Assembly (NCBI RefSeq): GCF_028598805.1
Contig: NZ_JAQRFI010000029.1
Span: 1-62,604 of the forward strand
Direction of reading: 5' to 3'
From: Xenorhabdus yunnanensis
Lineage (GTDB): Bacteria; Pseudomonadota; Gammaproteobacteria; Enterobacterales; Enterobacteriaceae
Length of the DNA stretch: 62,604 nucleotides
Under the pieces are notes generated by a model. That model was not told the DNA's origin, searched no databases, and saw only the letters and a program-made list of their open reading frames with translations. Shown one piece after another: positions 49,699-59,323 of the stretch. The position numbers were made by a program, and so were the translations under genes. Position 1 is the first letter of the stretch. Every line of letters starts with the position of its first letter.

Positions 49699-51222
49699 TT
49701 ATTCAGTTTTATCTGCGTGACTTAATTTCAACTGAGCTTTTACTTGTTCAGCGATGCTTTCAGCTTGTGGGCCGAGGATGACTTGAATACTCTGTTTACC
49801 TATTTTTAGGACTCCTTTAGCTCCTAATTTCTTCAATTGAGCCTCATTTAATTGGGTATTGTCTTCTACAGTCAAACGGAGCCGAGTGATGCAAGCATCA
49901 ACTGTACGAATATTGTTAGGTCCGCCGAGAGCACTGATATAATGTATAATAGCTTCTTTATCTTGAGATGCAGAAGTTGCTTTGTCTGAATTTGTCTCTT
50001 CTCTGCCTATCGTATTCAGATTGAAAATGCGAATTATTAAGGTAAAGGCAACGAAATAGATAATAAAGAATAGAATAATAAGTGGGATCAATATCCATGG
50101 TTTTGTTGCCAATCCCCAGCTTAATCCTAAATCGATAAGACCAGCAGAGAAGCCAAAACCGTGTAAGACACCTAAAGAGTTAGTAATTACCATGCTAACG
50201 CCCGCAAGAATTGCATGTAAAACATATAATGCGGGTGCTAAAAACAAGAATGAAAATTCTATTGGTTCAGTGATACCTGTCAGGAATGATGTTAAGGCGA
50301 CAGAAAATAACATCCCACCAATTTGAGAACGACGTGATTTTGGTGCAGCCAAATACATGGCTAAAGCAGCGCCAGGTAGACCACCCATAAAGATTGGATA
50401 GGCCCATGCCATATAGACCCCTGCGTTGGGATCACCAGCAAAGAAGCGATTTAGATCACCACGAGCGAGGTCACTCGCTATTTGAGTAATGTTTGAACCT
50501 TCTATTCCGGGTATAGCTACTCCAATAGTGAGAGAACGCGCTACATCAGGAGCCAAACAGATATTATGTATTGATCCTGCCAGATCATAAGTAATTTTTA
50601 TACAATCACCTAAGCTGAACCAGAAAACGGAATGCAGGATATAGTGTAGGCCGAACGGAATCAGGGCACGATTAAGAACACCATAAGTAAACCATCCAGC
50701 CATACCACTTTTTGATACCAAAAGGCTGAAATTATCAATGCCATGCTGTATATATGGCCAGATATGCCCACAAACCCATGCAAGGAAAAGGCAAATAATT
50801 CCGGTTATAATGGGTACTAAACGCTTACCAGCGAAAAATGCTAAAAATTCGGGTAATTGGGTTTCAGAAAAGCGGTTATAGCAGTGGCCGGCAACGATCC
50901 CCGAAATAATACCTGCAAAAAATGACATATTGATTTTAGGATCAATAACGGCGGTTGCTTTTGTCAGAATGAAAAAACCAACAACACCAGCGAGTGCCGC
51001 GGCTCCGCCATTATCTTTTGCCAAGCCGATAGAGATTCCCAGTGCAAATAATAAAGGCAAATTTTCAAAAATTCCTCCACCTGCACTGGCAATAAAAGCG
51101 ATATTGAATACATCTGGTTGACCGAGCCGCAGTAGTAACGCGGCGACTGGAAGCGAAGCGATCGGAAGCATGAGTGCTTTTCCCAAACGCTGTAAATAAT
51201 TAAATATATCCATGGCACTCAC
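49699..51222 (-). CDS. nagE: PTS N-acetylglucosamine-type permease, EIICB (NagE-like, no EIIA)
   Basis: A phosphotransferase-system membrane permease that takes up and phosphorylates a sugar, here most likely GlcNAc. It has 507 residues. The N-terminal EIIC domain starts like NagE (FNYLQRLGKALMLPIASLPVAALLLRLG) and has the sugar-binding GITEPIEF. The C-terminal EIIB contains DACITRLRLTV with the phosphorylated cysteine. The EIIA domain that E. coli NagE carries is absent, so the protein should depend on free EIIA-Glc. About 36 extra residues lie before GDLNRFFAGDP compared with E. coli NagE. The gene has the same direction as nagBAC, whereas nagE is divergent in E. coli. Substrate is inferred from similarity and neighbourhood; a glucose or related permease is possible. 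Confidence 0.82.
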   Translation of the reverse strand: MSAMDIFNYLQRLGKALMLPIASLPVAALLLRLGQPDVFNIAFIASAGGGIFENLPLLFALGISIGLAKDNGGAAALAGVVGFFILTKATAVIDPKINMSFFAGIISGIVAGHCYNRFSETQLPEFLAFFAGKRLVPIITGIICLFLAWVCGHIWPYIQHGIDNFSLLVSKSGMAGWFTYGVLNRALIPFGLHYILHSVFWFSLGDCIKITYDLAGSIHNICLAPDVARSLTIGVAIPGIEGSNITQIASDLARGDLNRFFAGDPNAGVYMAWAYPIFMGGLPGAALAMYLAAPKSRRSQIGGMLFSVALTSFLTGITEPIEFSFLFLAPALYVLHAILAGVSMVITNSLGVLHGFGFSAGLIDLGLSWGLATKPWILIPLIILFFIIYFVAFTLIIRIFNLNTIGREETNSDKATSASQDKEAIIHYISALGGPNNIRTVDACITRLRLTVEDNTQLNEAQLKKLGAKGVLKIGKQSIQVILGPQAESIAEQVKAQLKLSHADKTE

Positions 51223-51343
51223 CTATTGTAGTAAATATTATTGGAGACTTTTCACGATTGACATGACTTATTTTTAATTGAAAAATAAGAAAAAGCCACA
51301 GTTAAATAAGTAATTGTGATCATTGTAACGATATTGATAGAAT

Positions 51344-51369
51344 TAAAATGAGTACATTGCTGTACTCAT
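51344..51369 (-). terminator. Candidate terminator of the glycosyltransferase gene
   Basis: A perfect 9-bp stem ATGAGTACA / TGTACTCAT with tetraloop TTGC is followed on the minus strand by TTTTAATT. It begins 40 bases after the stop. Confidence 0.75.
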
Positions 51370-51408
51370 TTACTTGAAATTATTTATATATGTTATTATA
51401 AACGCTAT

Positions 51409-52701
51409 TTAGATAGCGGATGGAAGTGGAAGTATGTAACTTTCTGAAATTTCATTATAAATTTTGTTGACACTTTCTTCGAAAATATCTTTTGACAGTA
51501 GCGTTCTGAGTTTTTGTTGTTGTGTATCGGATATAAATAAATTTTTATCATATATGGAAATTATTTTTTTCGTCAGTGACGCTATGTCATAATTAAACTT
51601 ATCTTCCGAGGAAAAATAAGTTGAAGCTTCTACTGAGCTTAAATTTGGAACAATTGTATAGATCCCATTTAGTGCTGCCTCTAAAGGAGTAATTCCTAAT
51701 GTTTCATAACGTGACGTACATACAAAAATAGCTTTTTTCTTCATCTCATTAAAAATTATAAATAGTTCAGTGTGCGATAGTTTACATGAGATCAAAAAGT
51801 ATTTTCTATATTCCACAGGGATCATGAAATTTAATATATCTCTTCTGTGGTCATGTTTTTCTTCATCACCTAAAATTAATGTTTTTATTGGAATGCCTTT
51901 TTCTAATAAACTAATTGAAGAATTAATTAATAATTCGATATTTTTAAAGTAATCTAATCTAGCAACAGCAGTGAATAACAAGATTTCATCTTTATTCGTG
52001 TTTATAAAATTACTTATATTGGAATTTAATGAACTGCATTCGTGATTTTCACAGGAAAACATAGGTGGATTAACCTGTTTTATTTTTTCTCGGTGGACGC
52101 CTTTGCTTACTAGATAATCACCTTGTAGTTTAGAGTGTTGTATAACAAAATACCCTTTATTAATCAAGGTATTAATTCCTATAGATTGTTGCTTATAAAG
52201 ATGAATCGCTTTATCTTTATTTTCAAATGCTTGATAAGCCCCTTCTTGTGAATAATTTCTCTGAAAATCTTCAACAAAAGGTCCATGGTGTGTTACAGCA
52301 CATGGGATGTTTGATGGATGATAAGACAGGAGTGTATCTGTTTGATAATAAGCGAAAATATTGTATTTTTGGTTGTTATTTATAGAAAGTAATGATAAAC
52401 TTTTAGCTAAGGCTTCTCTGGTATCTTCTGGATTCATTGAAAAATTAAAGAAAATTTTTATATATTTTATTTCATTTGTTTCTAATTGTTCAATTTTGGG
52501 AGCCAATAGTGATTCATCTCTTTTATATAAGATAAATCCAGCAAAAATCTGCTGTTTGATAAAGTAGTTAGCCATTTTTAATGTGAATGATGTTGCTCCT
52601 ACCTTAAATCCGTCTGTATAGTGATTTGATATATATTTTTCATTAATGACTATTGCTATAATCATCTTTTTATTGTCTGATGATAGATTATTCATTTTCA
52701 T
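51409..52701 (-). CDS. Glycosyltransferase, GT-B fold (GT4-like)
   Basis: An isolated predicted glycosyltransferase of 430 residues that I cannot assign to a pathway. The C-terminal half has the nucleotide-sugar-binding features of GT4 enzymes: LLFTAVARLDYFKNIELLI near 243-262 and the E-x7-E motif at E333 and E341 (RYETLGITPLEA). The N-terminal half contains AVTHHGPFVEDF, a likely acceptor-side loop. No signal peptide or membrane segment is seen. The gene is markedly AT-rich and Asn/Lys/Ile-rich compared with its neighbours, and E. coli has nothing between nagE and glnS. Both suggest horizontal acquisition. A second ATG two codons later has the better spaced AGAGA. It has its own terminator and stands alone. 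Confidence 0.85.
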   Translation of the reverse strand: MKMNNLSSDNKKMIIAIVINEKYISNHYTDGFKVGATSFTLKMANYFIKQQIFAGFILYKRDESLLAPKIEQLETNEIKYIKIFFNFSMNPEDTREALAKSLSLLSINNNQKYNIFAYYQTDTLLSYHPSNIPCAVTHHGPFVEDFQRNYSQEGAYQAFENKDKAIHLYKQQSIGINTLINKGYFVIQHSKLQGDYLVSKGVHREKIKQVNPPMFSCENHECSSLNSNISNFINTNKDEILLFTAVARLDYFKNIELLINSSISLLEKGIPIKTLILGDEEKHDHRRDILNFMIPVEYRKYFLISCKLSHTELFIIFNEMKKKAIFVCTSRYETLGITPLEAALNGIYTIVPNLSSVEASTYFSSEDKFNYDIASLTKKIISIYDKNLFISDTQQQKLRTLLSKDIFEESVNKIYNEISESYILPLPSAI

Positions 52702-53422
52702 TCTCTGTTGATATATAAGATATATTTTGATATTGATGTGGTGATAATAGAAAAGGCAAAATTTCCAGTCGTGTGGGTATGCTGAAAGGTATAAGAATCA
52801 AGTAGTCGCTCTTCATTTTCTGAATGAAGTTAAACCAGATAATGATCTTTTCTCTTTAATCAACTCTCTACACTATTCATTATGTGCTCGGGGATCTGAT
52901 GTCTTTAATATATACTCATGTAATCAATAAAATTAAATAATATTATATATAAAGAGTATGTTATCTTTTATAAGTAACTTACTTTTCGGGATCATGAGAG
53001 TGAAGTCAATGTTCAATCTTCTTGTTTGGTATGAGGTTTTATGGCATCTGCATAATCGCAAGCAATATGCCAGTCTTTACGATTATAGATTTTCAATATC
53101 GGTTAATTTATAGCCTTACATTCAATAGCGAGGACAAATTCAACCTGCCATTTGTAGGCCTTCCAGTGTATTAGCCAATTGCGTTTGTGCTTACTTTGAT
53201 AGTGACTTATTTTGATAGTGGCTTACTGGGATAGCTCTAGCTTTGTTGGAGCATGTTTTTATTTGATTTCTTCAGTTGGATAAGATTAAAGCTGTTTCCC
53301 GCTTTTCCGCACTATCTTTACCCATTCCACCATTTCCCGCTAACAAAGTATTGTTTCTCGGTTCAGCTTATTGGATTATAGAAGGTTATGTTGAAGCATT
53401 TTTTGCATTGAGGAAAAAAACG
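52702..53422. other. Intergenic region before glnS with tandem repeats and possible gene remnant
   Basis: A 720-bp stretch without a recognisable intact gene. It contains three 16-bp tandem repeats at 53190-53237 and, on the minus strand at about 53013-53190, a coding-like sequence broken by a stop (reading WKAYKWQVEFVLAIECKA and, after the stop, NRKDWHIACDYADAIKP). The glnS frame is open from 53276, but that extension does not resemble glutaminyl-tRNA synthetase. Confidence 0.5.
53190..53237. repeat. Three 16-bp tandem repeats in the glnS leader
   Basis: Units of 16 bp beginning CTTA, followed by a TTTGATAGTG-type core: the first two differ at two bases, the third is more divergent. They lie about 190 bases upstream of the glnS start. 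Confidence 0.8.
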
Positions 53423-55090
53423 ATGAGTGAGGCAGATGCCCGCCCGACAAACTTTATTCGTCAGATTATTGACGAAGATCTGGCAACGGGTAAACATACA
53501 TCCGTACATACCCGTTTCCCACCTGAACCTAACGGTTATCTGCATATCGGTCATGCTAAGTCGATCTGCTTGAATTTCGGCATCGCTCAAGACTATCAGG
53601 GACAATGCAACCTACGTTTTGACGATACAAACCCGGTCAAGGAAGATATTGAGTACGTTGAGTCGATTAAAACTGACGTACAGTGGTTGGGCTTCCAGTG
53701 GAGTGGGAATATTCGCTACTCTTCTGATTATTTCGATACCTTGTATCAATATGCCATTGAATTAATCAATAAAGGTCTGGCGTATGTAGATGAACTGTGT
53801 CCTGAAGAGATTCGTGTATATCGCGGCACTTTAAAAGAGCCAGGTAAAAACAGCCCGTATCGTGATCGCAGCGTAGAAGAAAACCTGGCTCTGTTTGAAA
53901 AAATGCGTGCCGGTGAATTTGCTGAAGGTAAGGCATGTCTGCGTGCCAAAATTGATATGGCATCCCCATTCATTGTTATGCGTGATCCGGTAATCTACCG
54001 CATCAAATTTGCAGAGCATCACCAGTCAGGCAATAAATGGTGCATCTACCCGATGTACGATTTTACCCACTGCATTTCCGATGCGCTGGAAGGGATCACC
54101 CATTCCATCTGTACGCTGGAGTTCCAGGATAACCGTCGTTTGTACGATTGGGTATTGGATAACATTACAATTGATTGCCATCCGCGTCAGTACGAGTTTT
54201 CTCGTCTGAACCTGGAATATGCGGTGATGTCAAAGCGTAAACTTAACCAGCTGGTGGTAGAAAACATCGTTGATGGTTGGGATGACCCACGTATGCCAAC
54301 TATTTCGGGGTTACGTCGTCGTGGTTATACCGCAGCTTCTATCCGCGAATTCTGCCGTCGCATTGGAGTGACTAAACAGGATAACAATGTTGAAATGGCG
54401 GCATTGGAATCCTGTATCCGTGATGACTTGAATGAAAATGCACCGCGCGCTATGGCGGTTCTTGATCCAGTAAAACTGGTGATTGAAAACATGCCGGAAG
54501 GTGAAGTTATTCTGACGATGCCTAATCATCCGAATAAACCAGAAATGGGCAGCCGTGAAGTACCGTTCAGTCGCGAACTGTATATTGACCGTGCTGATTT
54601 CCGTGAAGAAGCAAACCGTCAATATAAGCGTTTGGTTTTGGGCAAAGAAGTACGTCTGCGCAATGCCTATGTGATTAAAGCTGATCGTGTTGAAAAAGAC
54701 GCGGAAGACAATATTATTACGATTTATTGCCAGTATGACGAGCAAACCCTGAACAAAGATCCAGCCGATGGCCGCAAGGTTAAGGGTGTCATTCACTGGG
54801 TAAGTGCTGCACACGGTGTATCAGCAGAATTTTATCTGTATGACCGTCTGTTCAGCGGGGCAAATCCGGGGGCAGAAGATGACTTTTTGTCTACGATCAA
54901 TCCAGAGTCGCTGGTGATTCGTAAAGGGTTTGTAGAACCAGGGTTGGCAAATGCCTTGCCAGAAAAAACCTATCAGTTTGAGCGTGAAGGTTATTTCTGT
55001 GCTGACAGCCGCCTCTCAAGTGCTGAAAGTCTGGTCTTTAACCGTACAGTTGGTCTGCGTGATACCTGGGCAAAGATCTCACAAGAATAA
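53423..55090 (+). CDS. glnS: Glutaminyl-tRNA synthetase
   Basis: The class I enzyme that charges tRNA-Gln; three of its tRNA substrates are encoded 8 kb away. The product has 555 residues. The HIGH motif is HIGH at 41-44 in [15 protein letters not shown], and KMSKS occurs as VMSKRKL near residue 270. The C-terminal beta-barrel anticodon-binding part is complete. The frame is open 147 bases further upstream, but the ATG at 53423 gives [15 protein letters not shown], which matches E. coli, and has GAGG nine bases before it. Confidence 0.98.
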   Translation: MSEADARPTNFIRQIIDEDLATGKHTSVHTRFPPEPNGYLHIGHAKSICLNFGIAQDYQGQCNLRFDDTNPVKEDIEYVESIKTDVQWLGFQWSGNIRYSSDYFDTLYQYAIELINKGLAYVDELCPEEIRVYRGTLKEPGKNSPYRDRSVEENLALFEKMRAGEFAEGKACLRAKIDMASPFIVMRDPVIYRIKFAEHHQSGNKWCIYPMYDFTHCISDALEGITHSICTLEFQDNRRLYDWVLDNITIDCHPRQYEFSRLNLEYAVMSKRKLNQLVVENIVDGWDDPRMPTISGLRRRGYTAASIREFCRRIGVTKQDNNVEMAALESCIRDDLNENAPRAMAVLDPVKLVIENMPEGEVILTMPNHPNKPEMGSREVPFSRELYIDRADFREEANRQYKRLVLGKEVRLRNAYVIKADRVEKDAEDNIITIYCQYDEQTLNKDPADGRKVKGVIHWVSAAHGVSAEFYLYDRLFSGANPGAEDDFLSTINPESLVIRKGFVEPGLANALPEKTYQFEREGYFCADSRLSSAESLVFNRTVGLRDTWAKISQE

Positions 55091-55151
55091 CAAGCTCATA
55101 AAGATAATGTGACTCAGGTTATTTAACCCATACGTTATTAATTCATACACT

Positions 55152-55181
55152 AAAAAGCGTGATTATCTTCACGCTTTTTTT
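55152..55181 (+). terminator. Intrinsic terminator of glnS
   Basis: Arms AAAAAGCGTGA and TCACGCTTTTT with a 6-nt loop, ending in a T-tract. It starts 62 bases after the stop. Confidence 0.93.
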
Positions 55182-55340
55182 ATGCTTAATAGAATCGTAA
55201 TGAAAATTAACTCTTACAGCTAAGATTAGAAATTGCCTTATAGTCACATATTGTGTAGGGTTATTGGCTGGCCAAATCTGTACATTATTCACCCAAGAAT
55301 TTGCCCATCGAAAAAATAATAAATTCAGACGAGGTAATTT

Positions 55341-58046
55341 ATGAAAATCATTAAATTACGTACCTTGGCAGCACTTATCACGACAGTTGGATTTATAGGC
55401 AGTATCTATGCAGAAACAGCATCATTAGTGCCATTGCAGCAATCAATGTCACCACAACAGACTGTGGATTTATTGAGTCAGTTAAAGGTCAATTTCAAAG
55501 TCATTGATAATCAAGCTGGTTCACATGGTATAGATTGCGCCATTCTTGGTGCGGATTCGGCTGTCTGTAATCGGGTTAACATTATCTTGAGCAATGGCAA
55601 TCAGGCGATCGATTCTTCTGATTGGGCACTCTATTTTCACAGTATTCGTCAAATCCTTAAACTGGATAATGATCAGTACAAAATCACCCATATCACGGGG
55701 GATTTACATAAGCTAGAACCGACCGAGAAATTCAAAGGCATCAAGGCCAATGAAAAGGTCGTGCTACCGATTATTGGTGAATATTGGCAGATTTTCAGTA
55801 CTGATTTTATGCCACGTTGGTATGCGACTTCCGGTGATGCTACACCCAAAGTATTGGTGAATACTGATACTGAAAACATCAGTGAATTTTTATTTGATCT
55901 GGAAGGTGAACAGTGGAAACGTACTACAACAGATAACAATATCCTGATGACACCTGAAAACCGTTTTGTAAAAAACCAGCAGGTGGCAATAATCCACGAG
56001 GATAAACTCCGTGGACAGATTATTCCGACACCGAAAGAACTTTCCATTCATTCACAGGATGTGGATTTATCCCGCGGAGTGAAACTAGAGTTGGGAGGAT
56101 TGAGCAGCGAATCTATTAAAGTGATCAAGGAACGTTTCAAAGCTCATGATATTAATTTAACAGATAGCGGTTATCGTATAGCAACGCAAATAAACGCAAA
56201 CCAATTTACGGGACCTTGGCGAGTCAAGGGGGCGTATTCGTTGCAGATTACCACTAAGGGAACACAAATCGTCGCGTTTGATCAATCTGGCGTATTCTAT
56301 GGTCTGCAATCACTGTTTTCCTTACTTTCTGCTAATGACACTCCAAAAATTGCTACATTGACGGCAAAAGATGCGCCAAGGTTTGAATATCGTGGCGTGT
56401 TCCTTGATGTTGGGCGAAATTTTCATAGCAAAGAAGCTGTTCTGCGCCTGCTCGATCAAATGTCCAACTATAAGCTGAACAAATTCCATTTCCATTTGAG
56501 TGACGATGAGGGCTGGCGTTTGGATATACCCGGTTTACCGGAATTGACAGAAATCGGCAGTCAACGTTGTCATGATTTAAGTGAAACTCAGTGTTTGTTG
56601 CCACAATTGGGATCAGGGCCGGATAGCAATAATATGGGAAGTGGCTATTTTAGCCGTCAGGATTACATTGATATTCTGAATTATGCCAAAGCCCGCCAAA
56701 TAGAAGTTATCCCAGAAATTGATATACCCGCCCATGCTCGTGCTGCCGTTGTGTCGATGGAAGCGCGTTATAAGAAACTCATGGCACAGGGCAAAGAGCA
56801 GGAAGCTAATGAATATCGTTTGCTTGATCCGACAGATACCTCGAATACAACATCTGTGCAGTTCTATGATCGCCATAGTTATCTTAATCCGTGCATGGAT
56901 TCCTCAAAACGGTTTATTGATAAAGTTATCAGCGAAGTCATTGCCATGCATAAAGAAGCCGGACTGCCGTTAGATACATGGCATTTTGGTGGTGATGAAG
57001 CGAAAAATATCCGTTTGGGCGCAGGATATCAAGACAAAGATGGACCGATTGTGCCGGGCAAGGGGATTATCAACCAAAAAATTGAGGATAAACCGTGGGC
57101 CAAATCTCAGGTTTGCCAAAAGATGATAACGCAAGGCGTCATTAAAGATGTTGATGAACTTGCCAGTTATTTTGCCATGGAAGTCAGCAAAATCGTCAAT
57201 GCCCACGGTATCAGCACCATGCAGGCATGGCAGGATGGTTTGAAACACGCTAAATCGGCAAAGGATTTTGCTACTAAACATGTTGCAGTGAATTTCTGGG
57301 ATACCCTTTATTGGGGAGGCTATGATTCCGCCAATGATTGGGCGAATAAGGGATATCCAGTCATTGTTTCCAGCCCTGATTATGTCTATCTGGATATGCC
57401 ATATGAAGTTAATCCGAAAGAGCGGGGCTACTATTGGGCAACTCGCTTTAATGATGAAGCGAAAATTTTCAGCTTTGCTCCGAATAACATGCCACAAAAT
57501 GCTGAGACCTCGGTGGATCGTGATGGCAACCGTTTTAATACCCATAGTAATAAACATTGGCCGGGGGCTTATGGGATGTCAGGGCTATCATGGAGTGAAA
57601 CCGTGCGTACCGATGAACAAATGGAATATATGATTTATCCACGCTTATTACCGCTGGCGGAACGAGCATGGCACAAAGCGGATTGGGAACAGAAATATCA
57701 GCAGGGCAGGGAATATAAAGGAGGAGTAACACACTATGTTGATGCAGCTCTCCTTCAACATGATTGGAAGCGCTTTGCCAATCTGATAGGACAGCGTGAA
57801 TTGGCTAAGTTGGATAAAGCCAAAATCTCATATCGTCTGCCGGTGCCGGGTGGCAGAATTGTTTCTGGGACACTTGAAGCCAATATCGCATTACCGGGGA
57901 TTACTATCCAATACTCATTGGATAATGGAAAAACATGGCAAGTTTACAATGACAGACAGCGACCTCATGTCAGCAGTAATGTGAAAATTCGCTCAGTCAA
58001 TATCGATGGAAAACGCTTTAGCCGCATGGATGAAGTGCAATTTTAA
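55341..58046 (+). CDS. chb: Chitobiase (N-acetyl-beta-hexosaminidase, GH20)
   Basis: A secreted or periplasmic enzyme that cleaves chitobiose and short chitin oligomers to GlcNAc. It has 901 residues, near Serratia chitobiase. A signal peptide ends at about residue 24 (IYA-ET). Domain order is: N-terminal carbohydrate-binding-like domain (about 30-180), small GH20b domain (about 220-335), catalytic TIM barrel (about 340-760) and a C-terminal immunoglobulin-like domain. The catalytic pair is D552-E553 in WHFGGDEAKN. The start is ATG with GAGG upstream. It takes the place of chiP-chiQ between glnS and fur in E. coli. With the nearby nag genes it completes a chitin degradation route, useful in insect cuticle or gut. 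Confidence 0.95.
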   Translation: MKIIKLRTLAALITTVGFIGSIYAETASLVPLQQSMSPQQTVDLLSQLKVNFKVIDNQAGSHGIDCAILGADSAVCNRVNIILSNGNQAIDSSDWALYFHSIRQILKLDNDQYKITHITGDLHKLEPTEKFKGIKANEKVVLPIIGEYWQIFSTDFMPRWYATSGDATPKVLVNTDTENISEFLFDLEGEQWKRTTTDNNILMTPENRFVKNQQVAIIHEDKLRGQIIPTPKELSIHSQDVDLSRGVKLELGGLSSESIKVIKERFKAHDINLTDSGYRIATQINANQFTGPWRVKGAYSLQITTKGTQIVAFDQSGVFYGLQSLFSLLSANDTPKIATLTAKDAPRFEYRGVFLDVGRNFHSKEAVLRLLDQMSNYKLNKFHFHLSDDEGWRLDIPGLPELTEIGSQRCHDLSETQCLLPQLGSGPDSNNMGSGYFSRQDYIDILNYAKARQIEVIPEIDIPAHARAAVVSMEARYKKLMAQGKEQEANEYRLLDPTDTSNTTSVQFYDRHSYLNPCMDSSKRFIDKVISEVIAMHKEAGLPLDTWHFGGDEAKNIRLGAGYQDKDGPIVPGKGIINQKIEDKPWAKSQVCQKMITQGVIKDVDELASYFAMEVSKIVNAHGISTMQAWQDGLKHAKSAKDFATKHVAVNFWDTLYWGGYDSANDWANKGYPVIVSSPDYVYLDMPYEVNPKERGYYWATRFNDEAKIFSFAPNNMPQNAETSVDRDGNRFNTHSNKHWPGAYGMSGLSWSETVRTDEQMEYMIYPRLLPLAERAWHKADWEQKYQQGREYKGGVTHYVDAALLQHDWKRFANLIGQRELAKLDKAKISYRLPVPGGRIVSGTLEANIALPGITIQYSLDNGKTWQVYNDRQRPHVSSNVKIRSVNIDGKRFSRMDEVQF

Positions 58047-58058
58047 CGCTTAAAGCAA

Positions 58059-58088
58059 ACTGCCGATTAGCTTGAGCTAATCGGCAGT
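58059..58088. other. Perfect 14-bp hairpin between chb and fur
   Basis: ACTGCCGATTAGCT pairs at every base with AGCTAATCGGCAGT around a 2-nt gap. It is 13 bases after the chb stop and between convergent genes. Neither strand has a U-tract. Confidence 0.7.
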
Positions 58089-58157
58089 AGCTTATTCAGA
58101 CTAATTCAAACACCCGAAGTGGGCTAATTACTTCAATCACTTCATTACGCTTGTTTA

Positions 58158-58607
58158 TCATGCTTTTTCATCATGAAACGCGCTATCTTTGCGGCAATCA
58201 CCAACCGTACAGTGACCATATAAATAAAGACTGTGGTTTGAGAGCTTAATTCCATAACGGTCAGCGATATTTTTCTGACGCTCTTCAATGAACTCATCAC
58301 TAAATTCAATGACTTTACCGCAGTCAAGACAAATCAGATGGTCATGGTGATGTTGCTGAGTGAGTTCAAAAACCGATTTACCGCCTTCAAAATTGTGGCG
58401 TGTGACAATGCCGGCATCATCGAACTGGTTCAACACGCGATAGACAGTGGCGAGGCCAATCTCTTCACCGATATCAATCAGTTTTTTGTAGAGATCCTCC
58501 GCACTGACATGATGGCATTCTGGGTCCTGTAGCACTTCCAGAATTTTCAAGCGCGGAAGTGTTACTTTAAGTCCAGCATTTTTCAATGCTTTATTGTTGT
58601 CGGTCAT
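58158..58607 (-). CDS. fur: Ferric uptake regulator
   Basis: The iron-responsive repressor of iron uptake genes, and a likely regulator of the Fur box at 21858. It has 149 residues. The DNA-binding winged helix spans about 1-82 with TVYRVLNQFDDAGIV. The regulatory metal sites are in QQHHHDHLIC, and the structural zinc cysteines are in CLDCGK plus CTVGDC. It stands upstream of fldA in the usual fldA-fur order, on the minus strand. Confidence 0.98.
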   Translation of the reverse strand: MTDNNKALKNAGLKVTLPRLKILEVLQDPECHHVSAEDLYKKLIDIGEEIGLATVYRVLNQFDDAGIVTRHNFEGGKSVFELTQQHHHDHLICLDCGKVIEFSDEFIEERQKNIADRYGIKLSNHSLYLYGHCTVGDCRKDSAFHDEKA

Positions 58608-58697
58608 GCGGATTCAGTCCTGTAACTTGGGTTAAGTGAACTTATGATACTTGGGGGTATCGTGAGGGAATCATGATTCTGTTTCACGTTGTTGATT

Positions 58698-58733
58698 ATA
58701 GGCATGGATATTCAAAATGAAAACCATGCCTAT
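58698..58733. other. Hairpin with 10-bp arms between fldA and fur
   Basis: ATAGGCATGG and its complement CCATGCCTAT enclose a 16-nt loop. It lies 57 bases after the fldA stop. No T-tract follows on the minus strand. Confidence 0.55.
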
Positions 58734-58789
58734 CCCGACATCATGACACATTATGCAAGAATAATCCTGCATGAAAGGGCTTAATTCCC

Positions 58790-59323
58790 TTATTCATCCA
58801 GAATCTCTGACAGGCTCATTTCAGCCTTAATTTGTTGTACCCAGGCGTTAACGCGCTCATCTGTCAATTCTGGTTGACGATCTTCATCAATGGCCAGACC
58901 AATAAAGTGGTTATCGTCGGCCATGCCTTTGGAGGCTTCAAAGTGATATCCTTCAGTTGGCCAGTGTCCTACGATAATCGCGCCATGAGGCTCAATAATA
59001 TCGCGAATGGTGCCCATAGCATCACAGAAGTACTCTGCATAATCTTCCTGATCACCACAGCCGAACAAAGCAACTAGTTTCCCTTCGAAATTAATCTCTT
59101 CCAATGTTGGGAAGAAATCATCCCAATCACATTGAGCTTCGCCGTAATACCAAGTTGGGATGCCAAGCAGCAGAATATCGAAGGCTTCAATATCTTCTTT
59201 GCTGCTTTTGGCAATATCGTGGACTTCAGCAACATCAGCACCGCCCAATTTTTCTTGGATCATTTTGGCGATATTTTCTGTGTTGCCTGTATCGCTGCCG
59301 AAGAATATACCTATTATTGCCAT
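58790..59323 (-). CDS. fldA: Flavodoxin I
   Basis: A small FMN electron carrier that feeds radical SAM enzymes and other reductases (for instance LipA and MiaB in this window). It has 177 residues. The phosphate-binding loop is SDTGNTE at 10-16, and the aromatic residues that cover the flavin lie in IPTWYYGE and in CGDQEDYAEYF. It is transcribed towards fur, as in E. coli. Confidence 0.98.
   Translation of the reverse strand: MAIIGIFFGSDTGNTENIAKMIQEKLGGADVAEVHDIAKSSKEDIEAFDILLLGIPTWYYGEAQCDWDDFFPTLEEINFEGKLVALFGCGDQEDYAEYFCDAMGTIRDIIEPHGAIIVGHWPTEGYHFEASKGMADDNHFIGLAIDEDRQPELTDERVNAWVQQIKAEMSLSEILDE

Noticed and set aside
53276-53422. N-terminal extension of glnS
   Set aside because: The added 49 residues do not resemble any synthetase, and the ATG at 53423 has the better ribosome-binding site and matches E. 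coli.
54311-54814. 167-residue ORF antisense to glnS
   Set aside because: Shadow of glnS; the low-complexity Phe/Asn-rich translation is typical of complement frames.
56970-57557. 195-residue ORF antisense to the chitobiase gene
   Set aside because: Lies entirely within the catalytic domain coding region and has no recognisable features.
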